64,000 nt of DNA from Latilactobacillus fragifolii (GTDB taxonomy: Bacteria; Bacillota; Bacilli; Lactobacillales; Lactobacillaceae). Within the stretch, counting starts at the first letter, position 1. Every line of letters starts with the position of its first letter. The notes under the pieces are model-generated. The model ran no database searches. It was not told the origin of the DNA and saw only the letters and a program-made list of their open reading frames with translations. The position numbers and the translations under genes were made by a program. Below are positions 51,072 through 61,582 of the stretch, one piece after another. The DNA lies in the NCBI RefSeq assembly GCF_905332535.1, contig NZ_CAJOCF010000002.1:1-64000 (forward strand), written 5' to 3'.

Positions 51072-52568
51072 TCATTCATTATTTTGGGTTGGATCAAAAA
51101 TCCATTTGGCGCCCGTTGTTGCCAATAAATCTGTGGCTTCTTGTGGACCCATTGAACCAATGGCATAGCTTGGTAGCGGTGTTTGATCCGCATCCCAGAC
51201 TTCGCGAATCGCATCAACAAATTGCCATGAAGCGGCTAGTTCATGCCAATGCGTGAAGTTCGTGCCATCCCCATTGAGCGCTTCTAAAATCAAACGTTCG
51301 TAAGCTTCCGGACTATCAGCCAGCATTTGTTCATCATATTGGTAAGTCAATTGATCGGGTTTCAACGCAAACCCTTGACCGACTTCTTTACCGTTAATCG
51401 TTAATGAAAAACCTTGTTCTGGTTCTACATAAATTGTTAAGACATCTGGCGCCATCGCTGAACGATCAGCTTTATCATCTGCAAAAATATTCACGCCAGT
51501 CTTCTTGAAGACGATATTAATTTGGGTTTCTTTACGGGCCAATCGTTTACCCGTCCGGACATAAAACGGGACGCCACACCAACGTTCGTTATCAATCATG
51601 ACTTTGCCAGCAACGAATGTTTCGGTTTGTGAATCAGGCGCGACATTCGTTTCTTGGCGATATCCTGGTTTATTTTCCCCGTCGACCATGGTTTCAGCAT
51701 ATTGCGCACGCACAAAGTTTTGCTTGATTTCCGCTGGTGAGTAAGGTTGAATGCTTCTGAAAAGACGCGTTTTTTCACGCTGAACATCTTCGGCAGAGAA
51801 GTTCACCGGCACTTCCATTGCCAACATCCCGATGACTTGCATGATATGGTTTTGGAACATATCGCGCAAGGCCCCTGATGTTTCGTAGTAACCGGCGCGT
51901 TCTTCAACCCCGACCGATTCCGCCAGCGTAATTTGAACGTTATCGATAAATTGATTATTCCAGACACCGCTTAATAGCCCATTTCCGAAACGTAAAGCCA
52001 CAATATTTTGAATCATTTCTTTACCAAGGTAGTGGTCAATCCGATAGATTTGGTCTTCATCAAAGGTTTGCGTCAATTCTTGGTTAAGCGCCTTAGCACT
52101 GTCATAATCGCGCCCAAATGGCTTTTCGATAATCAAACGGTTAAAGCCATCTGCGGTTAGGAGTGCTGCTGACCCAAGGTGACTTGCGATTGTCCCGAAG
52201 AACCGCGGTGACATTGCCATGTAATAAATGCGATTTTGCTGTAAATCATATTGTTCGTCCAGCCGACTTGCTAAAGCCTTTAAAGTTTCATAGTGCTTAG
52301 CGTCCGTCACATCATGTGATTGATAATAGAAATGCTCTACAAAAGCCTCTTTGGTCGCTTGATCTTCATCAAAGTTGTCCAAAGCCGCCATGACAATTTC
52401 ATGGTAGTGTTCATCTGTCCATGGCCGACGCGCGGTCCCAATGACAGCGAAGTGTTCTTTTAAATAACCTTTCCGGTATAAATTAAATAATGCGGGGTAT
52501 AATTTCCGTTGGGCTAAGTCCCCGGAACCACCAAAAATAATAAAGAGTGCTGCTGAATCTGTGTGCAT
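51072..52568 (-). CDS. zwf: Glucose-6-phosphate dehydrogenase
   Basis: A 498-residue NADP-dependent enzyme that starts the oxidative pentose phosphate branch. NADP-binding FGGSGDLAQRKLYPAL, substrate-site RIDHYLGKEMIQN, and EKPFGRDYDSAK are all intact, and the length is normal. The ribosome site is moderate (GGTGTGAG). It lies 23 bases downstream of the MntR-like gene and may share its transcript. Confidence 0.96.
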   Translation of the reverse strand: MHTDSAALFIIFGGSGDLAQRKLYPALFNLYRKGYLKEHFAVIGTARRPWTDEHYHEIVMAALDNFDEDQATKEAFVEHFYYQSHDVTDAKHYETLKALASRLDEQYDLQQNRIYYMAMSPRFFGTIASHLGSAALLTADGFNRLIIEKPFGRDYDSAKALNQELTQTFDEDQIYRIDHYLGKEMIQNIVALRFGNGLLSGVWNNQFIDNVQITLAESVGVEERAGYYETSGALRDMFQNHIMQVIGMLAMEVPVNFSAEDVQREKTRLFRSIQPYSPAEIKQNFVRAQYAETMVDGENKPGYRQETNVAPDSQTETFVAGKVMIDNERWCGVPFYVRTGKRLARKETQINIVFKKTGVNIFADDKADRSAMAPDVLTIYVEPEQGFSLTINGKEVGQGFALKPDQLTYQYDEQMLADSPEAYERLILEALNGDGTNFTHWHELAASWQFVDAIREVWDADQTPLPSYAIGSMGPQEATDLLATTGAKWIFDPTQNNE

Positions 52569-52591
52569 ATCTCACACCACTTTCATATAAA

Positions 52592-53254
52592 TTAATTTTG
52601 TGGCGTCACAAAAATGTGTTGTGCCGCTTTGAGGCCAATTTGGATTTCGGTTTGACTCGTATGATTAAAAACGGTCAACGGACTTTCGAAGAGGCCAACC
52701 TTTTGTAATGTTACACTGTCACCGACTGATAAGCCGATTTCCAGTGTATATTTTAATAAGTCATTATCATCCAATACCCGATCGATAATCGCCGATTCAC
52801 CCACTTGTAAGGTTGCCAGTGCGATATGACTTTGTTGTTCGAATTCGCCTTTGGCATTGGGAATAATCCCACCGTGTGGGCACCGCGTTGGATGGCCCAA
52901 AAAATCAGCCAACCGTTCAGCTAAATCATGATTAGTGACATGCTCCAGTTGCTCGGCCTCTGGATGCACCGTATTGAATTGATAGTGTAACTTGTCGACT
53001 AAAAAAACTTCCCATAACCGATGATTGCGCACTAATAGAGCTGCTTCGCGGGCGCCTTCACTTGTTAGTTGAATCCCTTGGTAAGGTGTGTGGTTGACGT
53101 AATTTTCCTTCACTAACTTATTGACCATTTCCGTGACTGATGCCGCCGAAACGTTCAATCCCGCTAGTATTTCCTTATTGGTAACTTTTTTTGCGTCGCC
53201 ACCAAGTTCAAAAATAATTTTTAAATAGTCTTCTTTATTGGGTGTCATTGCCAT
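52592..53254 (-). CDS. mntR: DtxR/MntR family metal-dependent regulator
   Basis: A 220-residue regulator: winged helix (DYLKIIFELGGD, NKEILAGLNVSAASVTEMVNKL), dimerisation and metal-binding region (HRLWEVFLVDKLHY, HPEAEQLEHVTNHDLAERL with the metal His/Glu residues, CPHGG) and a C-terminal FeoA/SH3-like domain. In Gram-positive bacteria such three-domain forms (SloR/MntR-like) control manganese or iron uptake. An 18-bp palindrome lies directly upstream. Whether it senses Mn or Fe cannot be settled from sequence. Confidence 0.88.
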   Translation of the reverse strand: MAMTPNKEDYLKIIFELGGDAKKVTNKEILAGLNVSAASVTEMVNKLVKENYVNHTPYQGIQLTSEGAREAALLVRNHRLWEVFLVDKLHYQFNTVHPEAEQLEHVTNHDLAERLADFLGHPTRCPHGGIIPNAKGEFEQQSHIALATLQVGESAIIDRVLDDNDLLKYTLEIGLSVGDSVTLQKVGLFESPLTVFNHTSQTEIQIGLKAAQHIFVTPQN

Positions 53255-53268
53255 CCCGATCCTTAATC

Positions 53269-53286
53269 AAGTTTGTCGACAAACTT
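53269..53286 (-). promoter_or_regulatory. Perfect palindrome in front of the MntR-like gene
   Basis: AAGTTTGTCGACAAACTT is an 18-bp perfect palindrome 15 bases before the ATG, well placed for autoregulation by the DtxR-type protein. It is not the streptococcal AAATTAA..TTAATTT type box. Confidence 0.55.
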
Positions 53287-53411
53287 TTCCCAGTTATCCC
53301 TGAACTAAATGAATGTCTACTCTCTATTATGCCTTATTTGGCAAAATTTTCATACCATCAAGTTTCAATTTAGTCCCTTAATATAGTAAAAAATTAATCT
53401 GTTTTAAGCAA

Positions 53412-53453
53412 CAAAAAAGGTGGTAGACCAATTTGTTTCAGTCTACCACCTTC
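53412..53453 (-). terminator. Terminator of adhE
   Basis: AAGGTGGTAGAC (53417-53428) and GTCTACCACCTT (53441-53452) pair perfectly; a T-run follows on the minus strand. Between here and the palindrome at 53269, about 125 bases show no clear feature. Confidence 0.9.
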
Positions 53454-53509
53454 AATTTACGCTCGATCTTCTCGATACGTTTATTTTAACCAATTAACTG
53501 GGTTACTTA

Positions 53510-56095
53510 CTAGAATTCTGCTTCGAGAATGTCTTTCAATTCTTTAATCAACGGTTCTTTGGGATTGGTTACCGTACAATTATCTTCGTATGCTAGTTCG
53601 GCTAAATCATCAACGTGCCGGTCAAATTCAGCCTTTGTCACACCGTTATCCCGCAACCGCATCTTGATACCGATACTTTCGGCCAGTGCGGTCACAGCCT
53701 CTGCATAAGCGGCCACCAATTCTTCAGTTGTTTTACCCGGCAAGCCAAGATAACGTGCAATTTCAGCATAATCTTCATCAGCTCTGAAATAATTATATTT
53801 GGCCCACAGTGCCCGTTTAGTTGGGGTCTTGGCGTTATAACGAATGACATGGGGCATTGTAATGGCAATCATCAAACCGTGGGGTAAATTGAATGCTCCA
53901 CCGAGTTTATGGGCAATCGAGTGGTTGATGCCTAATAACGCATTGGCAAACGCCATTCCCGCCATCGTTGACGCATCGTGCATGTTAGCTTTAGCAGTCT
54001 TATCGCCCGCATAACTCGCTTGTAAGTTATCAAACACTAATTTGATAGCTTGTAAACTGAGCCCTTTTGTATAATTGGACGCCATCGCTGATACGTAACT
54101 TTCGGTGGCGTGGCATAAAACATCCATTCCGGTGTGGGCCACAACCCGTGGTGGCACACTTTCGATGAATTGACTGTCCACGATTGCAACATCTGGTGTT
54201 AAGGCATAATCAGCCAATGGATATTTGATGTGGGTCTGACTGTCGGTAATCACCGCAAACGGCGTGACTTCAGAACCAGTTCCTGAAGTCGTTGGGATGC
54301 AGATTAGTTTCGTCCGGTCAAGATTGGGGAACTTGTAAGTCCGTTTTCGAATGTCTAAGAATTTTTGCTTGGCACCAAAGAAGTCGGCATCTTCTGAATC
54401 ATAGAATAACCACATTCCTTTAGCCGCATCCATTACTGAACCCCCACCAATGGCAACAATTGTATCAGGTTTGAAGCGTTTCATGGCTTCAGCACCTTTG
54501 TAGATGGTATCAGTCGATGGATCCGGTTCAACATCGGCAAAGACCTGAACTTGCACTTGATCAGTGCGCCGGGCCAATACGTCTTCAACAATTTGCACGT
54601 AACCTAGGTCAATCATGCCTTGATCAGCGACGATAAAAACCTTATGCAAATCCGCCATTTTTTCTAAATAGTTCACTGAATTTTTTTCAAAATAAATTTT
54701 GCTAGGTAACTTCACCCATTGCATGTTGTTACGTCGCTTAGTTAAGGTCTTCACGTTTAACAAGTCAACCGTTGAAACGTTGTGAGAAATTGAGTTATGC
54801 CCATATGAGCCGCAGCCTAAGGTTAATGATGGCAACATGTCGTTGTATAGATCACCGATCCCACCTTGTGCTGACGGCGTATTCACTAAAACACGGCAGG
54901 CTTTCATTCGTTTGGCAAATTCAAGCGGTAAATCTTCATCAGTTGTATGCAACGAAGCCGTATGTCCAAGGCCACCAAGCTCTAGCATTGCTTCACAAAG
55001 TTGTAAACCATCTTCGCGATCTTTGGCTTTAATCATTGCTAGTACGGGTGATAACTTTTCATGCGAGAGTGGATATTGATGGCCAACACCTTTAATTTCA
55101 GCAATTAAAACTGGTGTCTCTTCCGGGATATCAATACCAGCTAGTTTGGCAATTTTAGCAGCGGATTGTCCTGGAATTGAAGGGCGTACCGCATTCTTAT
55201 CGGGATCGATGACCGCGTCATTGAGTGCCGGTAGTTCACTTGATTTAGCGAAATAAGCCCCCTGAGCTTGGAATTCTTTCTTCACTGCCGCATAGATTTC
55301 TGCGTCGACAATCACTGCTTGTTCAGAAGCACAAATCATGCCATTATCAAATGATTTTGAAAGAATTAAATCATTGACTGCTTGTTTGATATTCGCAGAG
55401 GCTTCGATATACGCTGGTGCATTTCCGGCCCCAACTCCCAGCGCGGGTTTGCCAGTTGAATAAGCCGCCTTCACCATGCCAGGCCCACCAGTTGCTAAAA
55501 CCGTTGCGACCCCTTCATGATTCATCAAGGCTTGGGTAGCTGCAATACTTGGTTTTTCAATGTATAAGAGTGCATCTGCTGGCATACCAGCTTTAACCGC
55601 TGCGGCTTTAATAACGTTCAACGCTTCAGCTGAACAGCGTTGTGCGCTAGGATGGAAAGCAAAAATGATTGGATTACGCGTTTTAATCGCAATTTCAGCT
55701 TTAAAAATGGTTGTTGAGGTTGGATTTGTCACTGGCGTTACCCCCGCAATTACCCCCACTGGTTCTGCAATTTTAGTGATTCCATGTTCTGGATCGTCTT
55801 CAATCACCCCCACTGTTTTATTATCTTTAATGGCATTCCAAATCTCTTCAGTCGCAAAAATATTCTTGATGGCTTTATCTTCATAAATTCCCCGACCAGT
55901 TTCTTCGACCGCCATCTTAGCGAGCGTCATATGTTGGTCTAACCCAGCAATCGCCATTTGGTGAACAATCCGATCAATTTTAGCTTGATCAAATGTTTCC
56001 AAAATCGCTAACGCTCGTTGTGCGCGTGTCACCAAATCCGTGATCATTTCATCCACAGTGTTTCCAACCATTTCAACTGCTGCTTTCTTAACCAT
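53510..56095 (-). CDS. adhE: Bifunctional acetaldehyde/alcohol dehydrogenase
   Basis: An 861-residue fusion reducing acetyl-CoA to ethanol, regenerating NAD+. The N-terminal aldehyde dehydrogenase half has the catalytic Cys in FDNGMICASEQ; the C-terminal iron alcohol dehydrogenase half (from about residue 455) has GGGSVMDAAK, TTSGTGSEVTPF, GMDVLCHATESY and GINHSIAHKLGG metal-binding histidines. The ATG at 56095 follows GGAGG by 8 bases; an ATG at 56110 precedes that site. Two Rex-type boxes flank its promoter, predicting induction at high NADH. Confidence 0.96.
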   Translation of the reverse strand: MVKKAAVEMVGNTVDEMITDLVTRAQRALAILETFDQAKIDRIVHQMAIAGLDQHMTLAKMAVEETGRGIYEDKAIKNIFATEEIWNAIKDNKTVGVIEDDPEHGITKIAEPVGVIAGVTPVTNPTSTTIFKAEIAIKTRNPIIFAFHPSAQRCSAEALNVIKAAAVKAGMPADALLYIEKPSIAATQALMNHEGVATVLATGGPGMVKAAYSTGKPALGVGAGNAPAYIEASANIKQAVNDLILSKSFDNGMICASEQAVIVDAEIYAAVKKEFQAQGAYFAKSSELPALNDAVIDPDKNAVRPSIPGQSAAKIAKLAGIDIPEETPVLIAEIKGVGHQYPLSHEKLSPVLAMIKAKDREDGLQLCEAMLELGGLGHTASLHTTDEDLPLEFAKRMKACRVLVNTPSAQGGIGDLYNDMLPSLTLGCGSYGHNSISHNVSTVDLLNVKTLTKRRNNMQWVKLPSKIYFEKNSVNYLEKMADLHKVFIVADQGMIDLGYVQIVEDVLARRTDQVQVQVFADVEPDPSTDTIYKGAEAMKRFKPDTIVAIGGGSVMDAAKGMWLFYDSEDADFFGAKQKFLDIRKRTYKFPNLDRTKLICIPTTSGTGSEVTPFAVITDSQTHIKYPLADYALTPDVAIVDSQFIESVPPRVVAHTGMDVLCHATESYVSAMASNYTKGLSLQAIKLVFDNLQASYAGDKTAKANMHDASTMAGMAFANALLGINHSIAHKLGGAFNLPHGLMIAITMPHVIRYNAKTPTKRALWAKYNYFRADEDYAEIARYLGLPGKTTEELVAAYAEAVTALAESIGIKMRLRDNGVTKAEFDRHVDDLAELAYEDNCTVTNPKEPLIKELKDILEAEF

Positions 56096-56122
56096 ATTGC
56101 TTTCCTCCATGTCAATTAATTA

Positions 56123-56140
56123 TTGTGATTTATTTAACAA
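56123..56140 (-). promoter_or_regulatory. Rex box 1 of adhE
   Basis: TTGTTAAATAAATCACAA matches the Rex consensus TTGTGA-N6-TCACAA with one mismatch. It begins just downstream of the -10 box. Confidence 0.8.
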
Positions 56141-56144
56141 AGTT

Positions 56145-56173
56145 AGTTTAGCGCATTTTGCATTATTTGTAAA
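56145..56173 (-). promoter_or_regulatory. adhE promoter
   Basis: Minus strand TTTACA (56168-56173), 17 bases, TAAACT (56145-56150), placed between the two Rex boxes. Confidence 0.65.
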
Positions 56174-56179
56174 CCACTT

Positions 56180-56197
56180 TTGTGATGATAGTTACAA
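56180..56197 (-). promoter_or_regulatory. Rex box 2 of adhE
   Basis: TTGTAACTATCATCACAA matches TTGTGA-N6-TCACAA with one mismatch and lies just upstream of the -35. Confidence 0.7.
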
Positions 56198-56272
56198 AAT
56201 AAAAACCTTGTTATATAAGGTTCTTACGATAAAAAAGTTTCTTTTTGATAATTATTTCACGATTAAAAGCAC

Positions 56273-56309
56273 AAAAAAAGCCCTCAATCGCGTAAACCGA
56301 TTGAGGGCG
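56273..56309 (-). terminator. Terminator of yajC
   Basis: GCCCTCAATCG and CGATTGAGGGC pair; a run of seven T follows on the minus strand. Confidence 0.9.
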
Positions 56310-56318
56310 CATTTTAAA

Positions 56319-56669
56319 TTATTTTGTTTCTTCTTCTGACGTGTCTCCTTTTTCTTCAACCGCTGTTGTTGCTGCAGAAGCAGCTGGGGTTACTGTCCGA
56401 ATGGCACTTAAGTTAAACTTAAGGTAAACACCGTCACAATCTAAGACAACGATTTTAGTATCTGTATTAACAGAATCAATCACCCCATGTAGCCCACCGA
56501 TTGTGATCACTGCGTCGCCTTTTTTCATTTGGTTAACCATTTCTTGATGCTTTTGTTGTTGCTTCTTTTGAGGCCGCATGACCATGAAATACATCATTGC
56601 CACCATTAAAATTAAAATTACAAAGAAACTTGGGTTAAAACCTGCAGCACCTAATACAAAGTTTGTCAT
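56319..56669 (-). CDS. yajC: Preprotein translocase subunit YajC
   Basis: A 116-residue protein with one N-terminal membrane helix (about 13-32, ending MVMRPQKKQQQKHQEM, the family signature) and the cytoplasmic domain KKGDAVITIGGLHGVI. It associates with SecDF at the Sec translocon. The acidic Ala/Thr/Glu-rich tail is variable. AAGAGG precedes the ATG. The tgt-yajC order is conserved in Firmicutes. Confidence 0.93.
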   Translation of the reverse strand: MTNFVLGAAGFNPSFFVILILMVAMMYFMVMRPQKKQQQKHQEMVNQMKKGDAVITIGGLHGVIDSVNTDTKIVVLDCDGVYLKFNLSAIRTVTPAASAATTAVEEKGDTSEEETK

Positions 56670-56741
56670 TTAAAAAAACCTCTTTTCAATTTTGTCTACT
56701 ACTAACTCTATCAGACTTACCAAGCAACTTCCAGTGATTCA

Positions 56742-57884
<1,143 letters not shown>

Positions 57885-57960
57885 TTAATCGACTCCAATT
57901 CTAGAATTTCTACTTGCTTCATTCTATCAGACTTTAGTGATTAAGCAAGAAAACCCAATA

Positions 57961-58190
57961 TTTCTCCGAGCGATTTTACGGATAGATTCAAGCTTGCAAG
58001 CCTAACATGCTCCCGTCAGAATGAACACGGCTATATGAACAGGCCAGATCAGTTGTTCACAGCTCATTGTGTGCGCTTTAGATGGTCAGCCCCTTGGTGA
58101 AACCCACGTTGCCCTAACCACGACCACTGTCATTCTGAATCAGATGCCAAACGCTCCGGCATTTTAAGTTCAAACCGCTTAAAAGCATTG
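57961..58190. other. Structured intergenic region between arcR and tgt
   Basis: This 390-base gap (57885-58278) has no credible gene. TCAGAATGA (58016-58024) and TCATTCTGA (58130-58138) are complementary arms 105 bases apart; inside them TGAACA (58036-58041) and TGTTCA (58054-58059) form a second hairpin. No homopolymer T-run follows, so it is not a simple terminator. It shares no clear blocks with the A-E repeats. Promoter of tgt not evident. Confidence 0.45.
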
Positions 58191-58194
58191 CCAC

Positions 58195-58246
58195 AAAAAA
58201 ACCATAACAGCCGGCATGAAATGAAAACGACTGTTATGGGTTTTTA
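58195..58246 (-). terminator. Terminator of the arc operon after arcR
   Basis: AACCCATAACAG and CTGTTATGGTT pair (minus strand) around a long loop, followed by TTTTTTG. Confidence 0.8.
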
Positions 58247-58278
58247 AATTTAATTTCGCGACACAGTACCCCTAATTT

Positions 58279-58980
58279 TTAGGCCAACTCATCTTTAAAA
58301 AAAGCTTTTTCAAACCTAAACTCTTTATGCTCATAGCTTAGTAATTTTTGGGCAGCTAATTGCTTAACAATTTGGCCTGCCGTTTCCCGGGTGGTCCCGC
58401 TCATCGTCGCTAATTCCTTCACGGTAATCGGATACGGGATATATGAGCGGCCACACCGAAGTGGTTCACCCAAGTTAATTTCAAATAATTTTAAAGCTTG
58501 AATAACCCGTTGTTTCGCACTAGAGGTCACCATTCTTTGAATTTGATCTTCCGATTCACTAATAATCGCACCCATTTCTTGAACCACTTTGACGATTGAA
58601 GCGGTATTCTTTTGTAATAAATGCTCAAAAGTTGCCATCGGGAAATAAACAATCTCAATATCGGTCATCGCACGAGCCGTGTAAGGATAATATTGATCGG
58701 TAAACATCCCCCGATAAGGAAATGCCAAGTCTTGCTTAATATACGTATAAAACGTAAAATCATCATTCTTGTCCATCCGTTCGGCTCTTACCAGACCACT
58801 GACAACAAAATAGAAGCGGCTACGTTCATCCGTTTGATCAAACAATTCCTGGCCTTTATGAAAATCTTTGACTTTCATATTGTTCATCAGAATGTTCATT
58901 TCTTCATCTGAAAAATCAATAAATTCAGGTCTGGTCCTTAAGTATTGAATATATCTTGGATATTCATCTGCGGCAATCAT
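58279..58980 (-). CDS. arcR: Crp/Fnr-family regulator ArcR of the arginine deiminase operon
   Basis: A 233-residue activator with an N-terminal cyclic-nucleotide-like beta barrel (FHKGQELFDQTDERSRFYFVVSG) and a C-terminal helix-turn-helix (VKELATMSGTTRETAGQIVKQL). The N-terminal domain lacks the Cys cluster of Fnr. ArcR homologues activate arc operons. I start it at ATG 58980, 8 bases behind GGGAG; a TTG at 58995 overlaps that site. It is last in the operon, 76 bases after arcD, where a TTACTTTAAGTAA palindrome (59019-59031) is seen. Confidence 0.88.
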   Translation of the reverse strand: MIAADEYPRYIQYLRTRPEFIDFSDEEMNILMNNMKVKDFHKGQELFDQTDERSRFYFVVSGLVRAERMDKNDDFTFYTYIKQDLAFPYRGMFTDQYYPYTARAMTDIEIVYFPMATFEHLLQKNTASIVKVVQEMGAIISESEDQIQRMVTSSAKQRVIQALKLFEINLGEPLRCGRSYIPYPITVKELATMSGTTRETAGQIVKQLAAQKLLSYEHKEFRFEKAFFKDELA

Positions 58981-59056
58981 GGTTTTCGCTCCCAAAGTAT
59001 TCTCAATTATTACTTTTACTTAAAGTAACCAAAGCTCTAATTCTAATATAACATAT

Positions 59057-60484
59057 CTAGATGATAATTTTACCTGAAACAACTAACCAAATACCAACAA
59101 TTGCACCCACGACAATAATCGCCGTGATTAACCATTCCTTTTTTGATAAGAAATGTTGTTGCCCGTTATTTTTACGTGCCCGTCCATAAAAGTAAATCCC
59201 AGGAATATAGGCAATAAAACAAAGCAATAAGTAACTGATCCCCGCCATTAAGATGCCGGCAATTTCAAATAATAAGGCTAAAATCCCAATTAATAATTGT
59301 TGCCGATTCCCCTTTTCTTGAATGTGGGCCCAAGAATATTTAATTTGATAAGCTGCTACTAACATATAACAAACAATAATTGAAGCCGTACATAATGAAT
59401 AAGCAAAGTTATAAGCTTTCGTTGTGAATAGTAGGGTAAAAAGGAATACTTGAATCAATCCTGCTGTAACGACCAGTGCAAATGTCGGTGCTTTTTTCTG
59501 ATTGACGCGCCCGAAATAAGCTGGCAATAGGTTTTGCTTTGCCATTAATAGCATCGTTTCCGCTGGTAACATGGTCCAAGACAACCAAGCCCCCAAAATC
59601 GAGATAATTAACCCTACCCCGATGAAGTAGCCGCCCCAAGTCCCAACCATTTGTTCAAAAATATATAACATGGCTGGCTGTTTGATGCTTGCCAATTGAT
59701 TTTGTGTTAAATACCCATAAGGTAACACAGAGGCTAAGATATAAATCGCTAATAAACTCACTAAGCCTAAAATCGTTGCTTTTCCTGCATCGGACTTTTT
59801 TTCCGCCCGCGCTGATAGCATTGAAGCCCCTTCGATACCGACAAAGACCCACATCATCACCATCATACAGTTCTTGATCTGACTCATCACATCGCCGGCC
59901 ACAAAGCTATTACTCATATTATTCCAAAAAGCTTGTGTGAAAAGATGCCCTTTAAATAACACAATTCCAAACACAATGAAGACAAACAATGGAATCAATT
60001 TACAAATTGTTACCAACGTATTAATCGCGGCTGCACCTTCGACCCCGCGGTTAACAAAATACGTTAAACTCCATGATAAAATACTGGCCACTAAGATTGA
60101 GGGTAAATTCTGTCCTGATTTAAAAATCGGGAAGAAATAACCCAACGCACTCATTAGAATTGTCGCAAAGGCTACGTTTCCCAACCAGGCTGATAGCCAA
60201 TAACCCCAGCCACTAACAAAGCCAGCAAAGGGGCCAAAGCCCTTTTCAGCGTAAGAGAAAATCCCCTCTAGTTTAGGTTCTTTCATCAATAAATTATTTA
60301 AGGATAATGCCAGCATTAAAATCCCAAAACCGACAATGATCCACGCAATTAAAACTGGGCCCGGTGCGGATGCCCCCGCTAAATCAGATGTTAATCCGAA
60401 AACGCCACTACCAATAGATGAACTAATAACCAATGCAATTAATGCAAATAAGCTAATTTTTTTTGCTGGTTTTTCTTCCGTCAT
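59057..60484 (-). CDS. arcD: Arginine/ornithine antiporter
   Basis: A 475-residue membrane transporter of the APC superfamily with about 12 helices, exchanging extracellular arginine for intracellular ornithine. Signature SLFALIALVISSSIGSGVFG at the N-terminus and GWGYWLSAWLGNVAFATILM. The ATG at 60484 follows GAGGAG by 9 bases; the in-frame ATG at 60514 is upstream of it. Only 115 bases separate it from arcC, so no arcT aminotransferase gene lies between. Confidence 0.93.
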   Translation of the reverse strand: MTEEKPAKKISLFALIALVISSSIGSGVFGLTSDLAGASAPGPVLIAWIIVGFGILMLALSLNNLLMKEPKLEGIFSYAEKGFGPFAGFVSGWGYWLSAWLGNVAFATILMSALGYFFPIFKSGQNLPSILVASILSWSLTYFVNRGVEGAAAINTLVTICKLIPLFVFIVFGIVLFKGHLFTQAFWNNMSNSFVAGDVMSQIKNCMMVMMWVFVGIEGASMLSARAEKKSDAGKATILGLVSLLAIYILASVLPYGYLTQNQLASIKQPAMLYIFEQMVGTWGGYFIGVGLIISILGAWLSWTMLPAETMLLMAKQNLLPAYFGRVNQKKAPTFALVVTAGLIQVFLFTLLFTTKAYNFAYSLCTASIIVCYMLVAAYQIKYSWAHIQEKGNRQQLLIGILALLFEIAGILMAGISYLLLCFIAYIPGIYFYGRARKNNGQQHFLSKKEWLITAIIVVGAIVGIWLVVSGKIII

Positions 60485-60599
60485 TTTAAACCACTCCTCA
60501 ATTACGTCACTCAATTATGATTAGGTTCTGAGTGCTTTTGAATAATTCAATTAACCATTTTTCAACCCCGAAATTTGCAATTTCGCTTTGTTTTGGTCT

Positions 60600-61544
60600 T
60601 TATTTCGTAATAATTGTACCGGCATCATGGGCCAATAAATTCTTCACGTTATCAAGGGAAGTGATAATGGCTTTACTATCAGGACGATTATTAACGTATT
60701 CGATTGCAGCTTGAATCTTAGGAAGCATGCTACCTTTGGCAAATTGATCGTCTTTAATATAATCTTCTAATTCAGCTACTGCGACGTTTGTTAATTTCTT
60801 TTGATCTGGCTTGTTGAAGTTAATGTAGACGTTATCCACAGCTGTTAAGATTATGAATAGGTCTGCACCCACTAATTCAGCTAATTTTTCCGATGCAAAA
60901 TCTTTATCGATTACCGCTTCAACACCGCTGAGTGTGTTACCTTCTTTAACAACTGGCACCCCGCCACCACCAGCTGAAATGGTAATCACATTACTTTCAA
61001 CTAATTTTTGAATAACGGGTGCTTCTTGAATCCCGATTGGCCGTGGTGAAGGCACGACCCGCCGCCAACCACGACCAGCATCTTCAACAAAGTGTGCTTC
61101 TGGATTGAGCCTTTGTTGTTTCTTAGCTTCTGCTTCGGTATAAAACGGACCGATGGGTTTTGTTGGGGTTTGAAAAGCTTCGTCTTTAGCATCAACAATC
61201 GTTTGGGTCACGATTGTCGCAACGTCTAAAGCCAATCCTTCTTCTGCTAAAACTTGGTTAAAGGCATTTTGCATCCAGTAGCCAATTTCACCTTGAGACA
61301 TTGCACCGACTGTATCCAAGGGCATTGCAGGTGTCTTTTCAGAATCGCTAGCAGCTTGTTGAATCAATAAGTTCCCAACTTGAGGGCCATTACCATGTGA
61401 AATAATAAGTTGATCGCCTTGTTTTACGAATGCGACTAATTGTTTAACCGTTTCCTTAACGGCTTTGATTTGAGCACTTGCTGAGGCATCCGTTGATAAG
61501 ATAGCATTGCCACCTAATGCAACGACGATTTTACGTTTTGTCAT
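60600..61544 (-). CDS. arcC: Carbamate kinase
   Basis: A 314-residue enzyme that makes ATP from carbamoyl phosphate and ADP, the energy-yielding step of the arginine deiminase pathway. Motifs: [62 protein letters not shown] precedes the ATG. A terminator-like hairpin lies between arcB and this gene. Confidence 0.95.
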   Translation of the reverse strand: MTKRKIVVALGGNAILSTDASASAQIKAVKETVKQLVAFVKQGDQLIISHGNGPQVGNLLIQQAASDSEKTPAMPLDTVGAMSQGEIGYWMQNAFNQVLAEEGLALDVATIVTQTIVDAKDEAFQTPTKPIGPFYTEAEAKKQQRLNPEAHFVEDAGRGWRRVVPSPRPIGIQEAPVIQKLVESNVITISAGGGGVPVVKEGNTLSGVEAVIDKDFASEKLAELVGADLFIILTAVDNVYINFNKPDQKKLTNVAVAELEDYIKDDQFAKGSMLPKIQAAIEYVNNRPDSKAIITSLDNVKNLLAHDAGTIITK

Positions 61545-61582
61545 AAGCTTGTCCTACTTTCTGTTGATTAATTGTGGTTTCA

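Noticed and set aside
56206-56224. AACCTTGTTATATAAGGTT as a terminator
   Set aside because: Short stem without a T-run and located upstream of the adhE promoter; likely chance or a minor regulatory palindrome.
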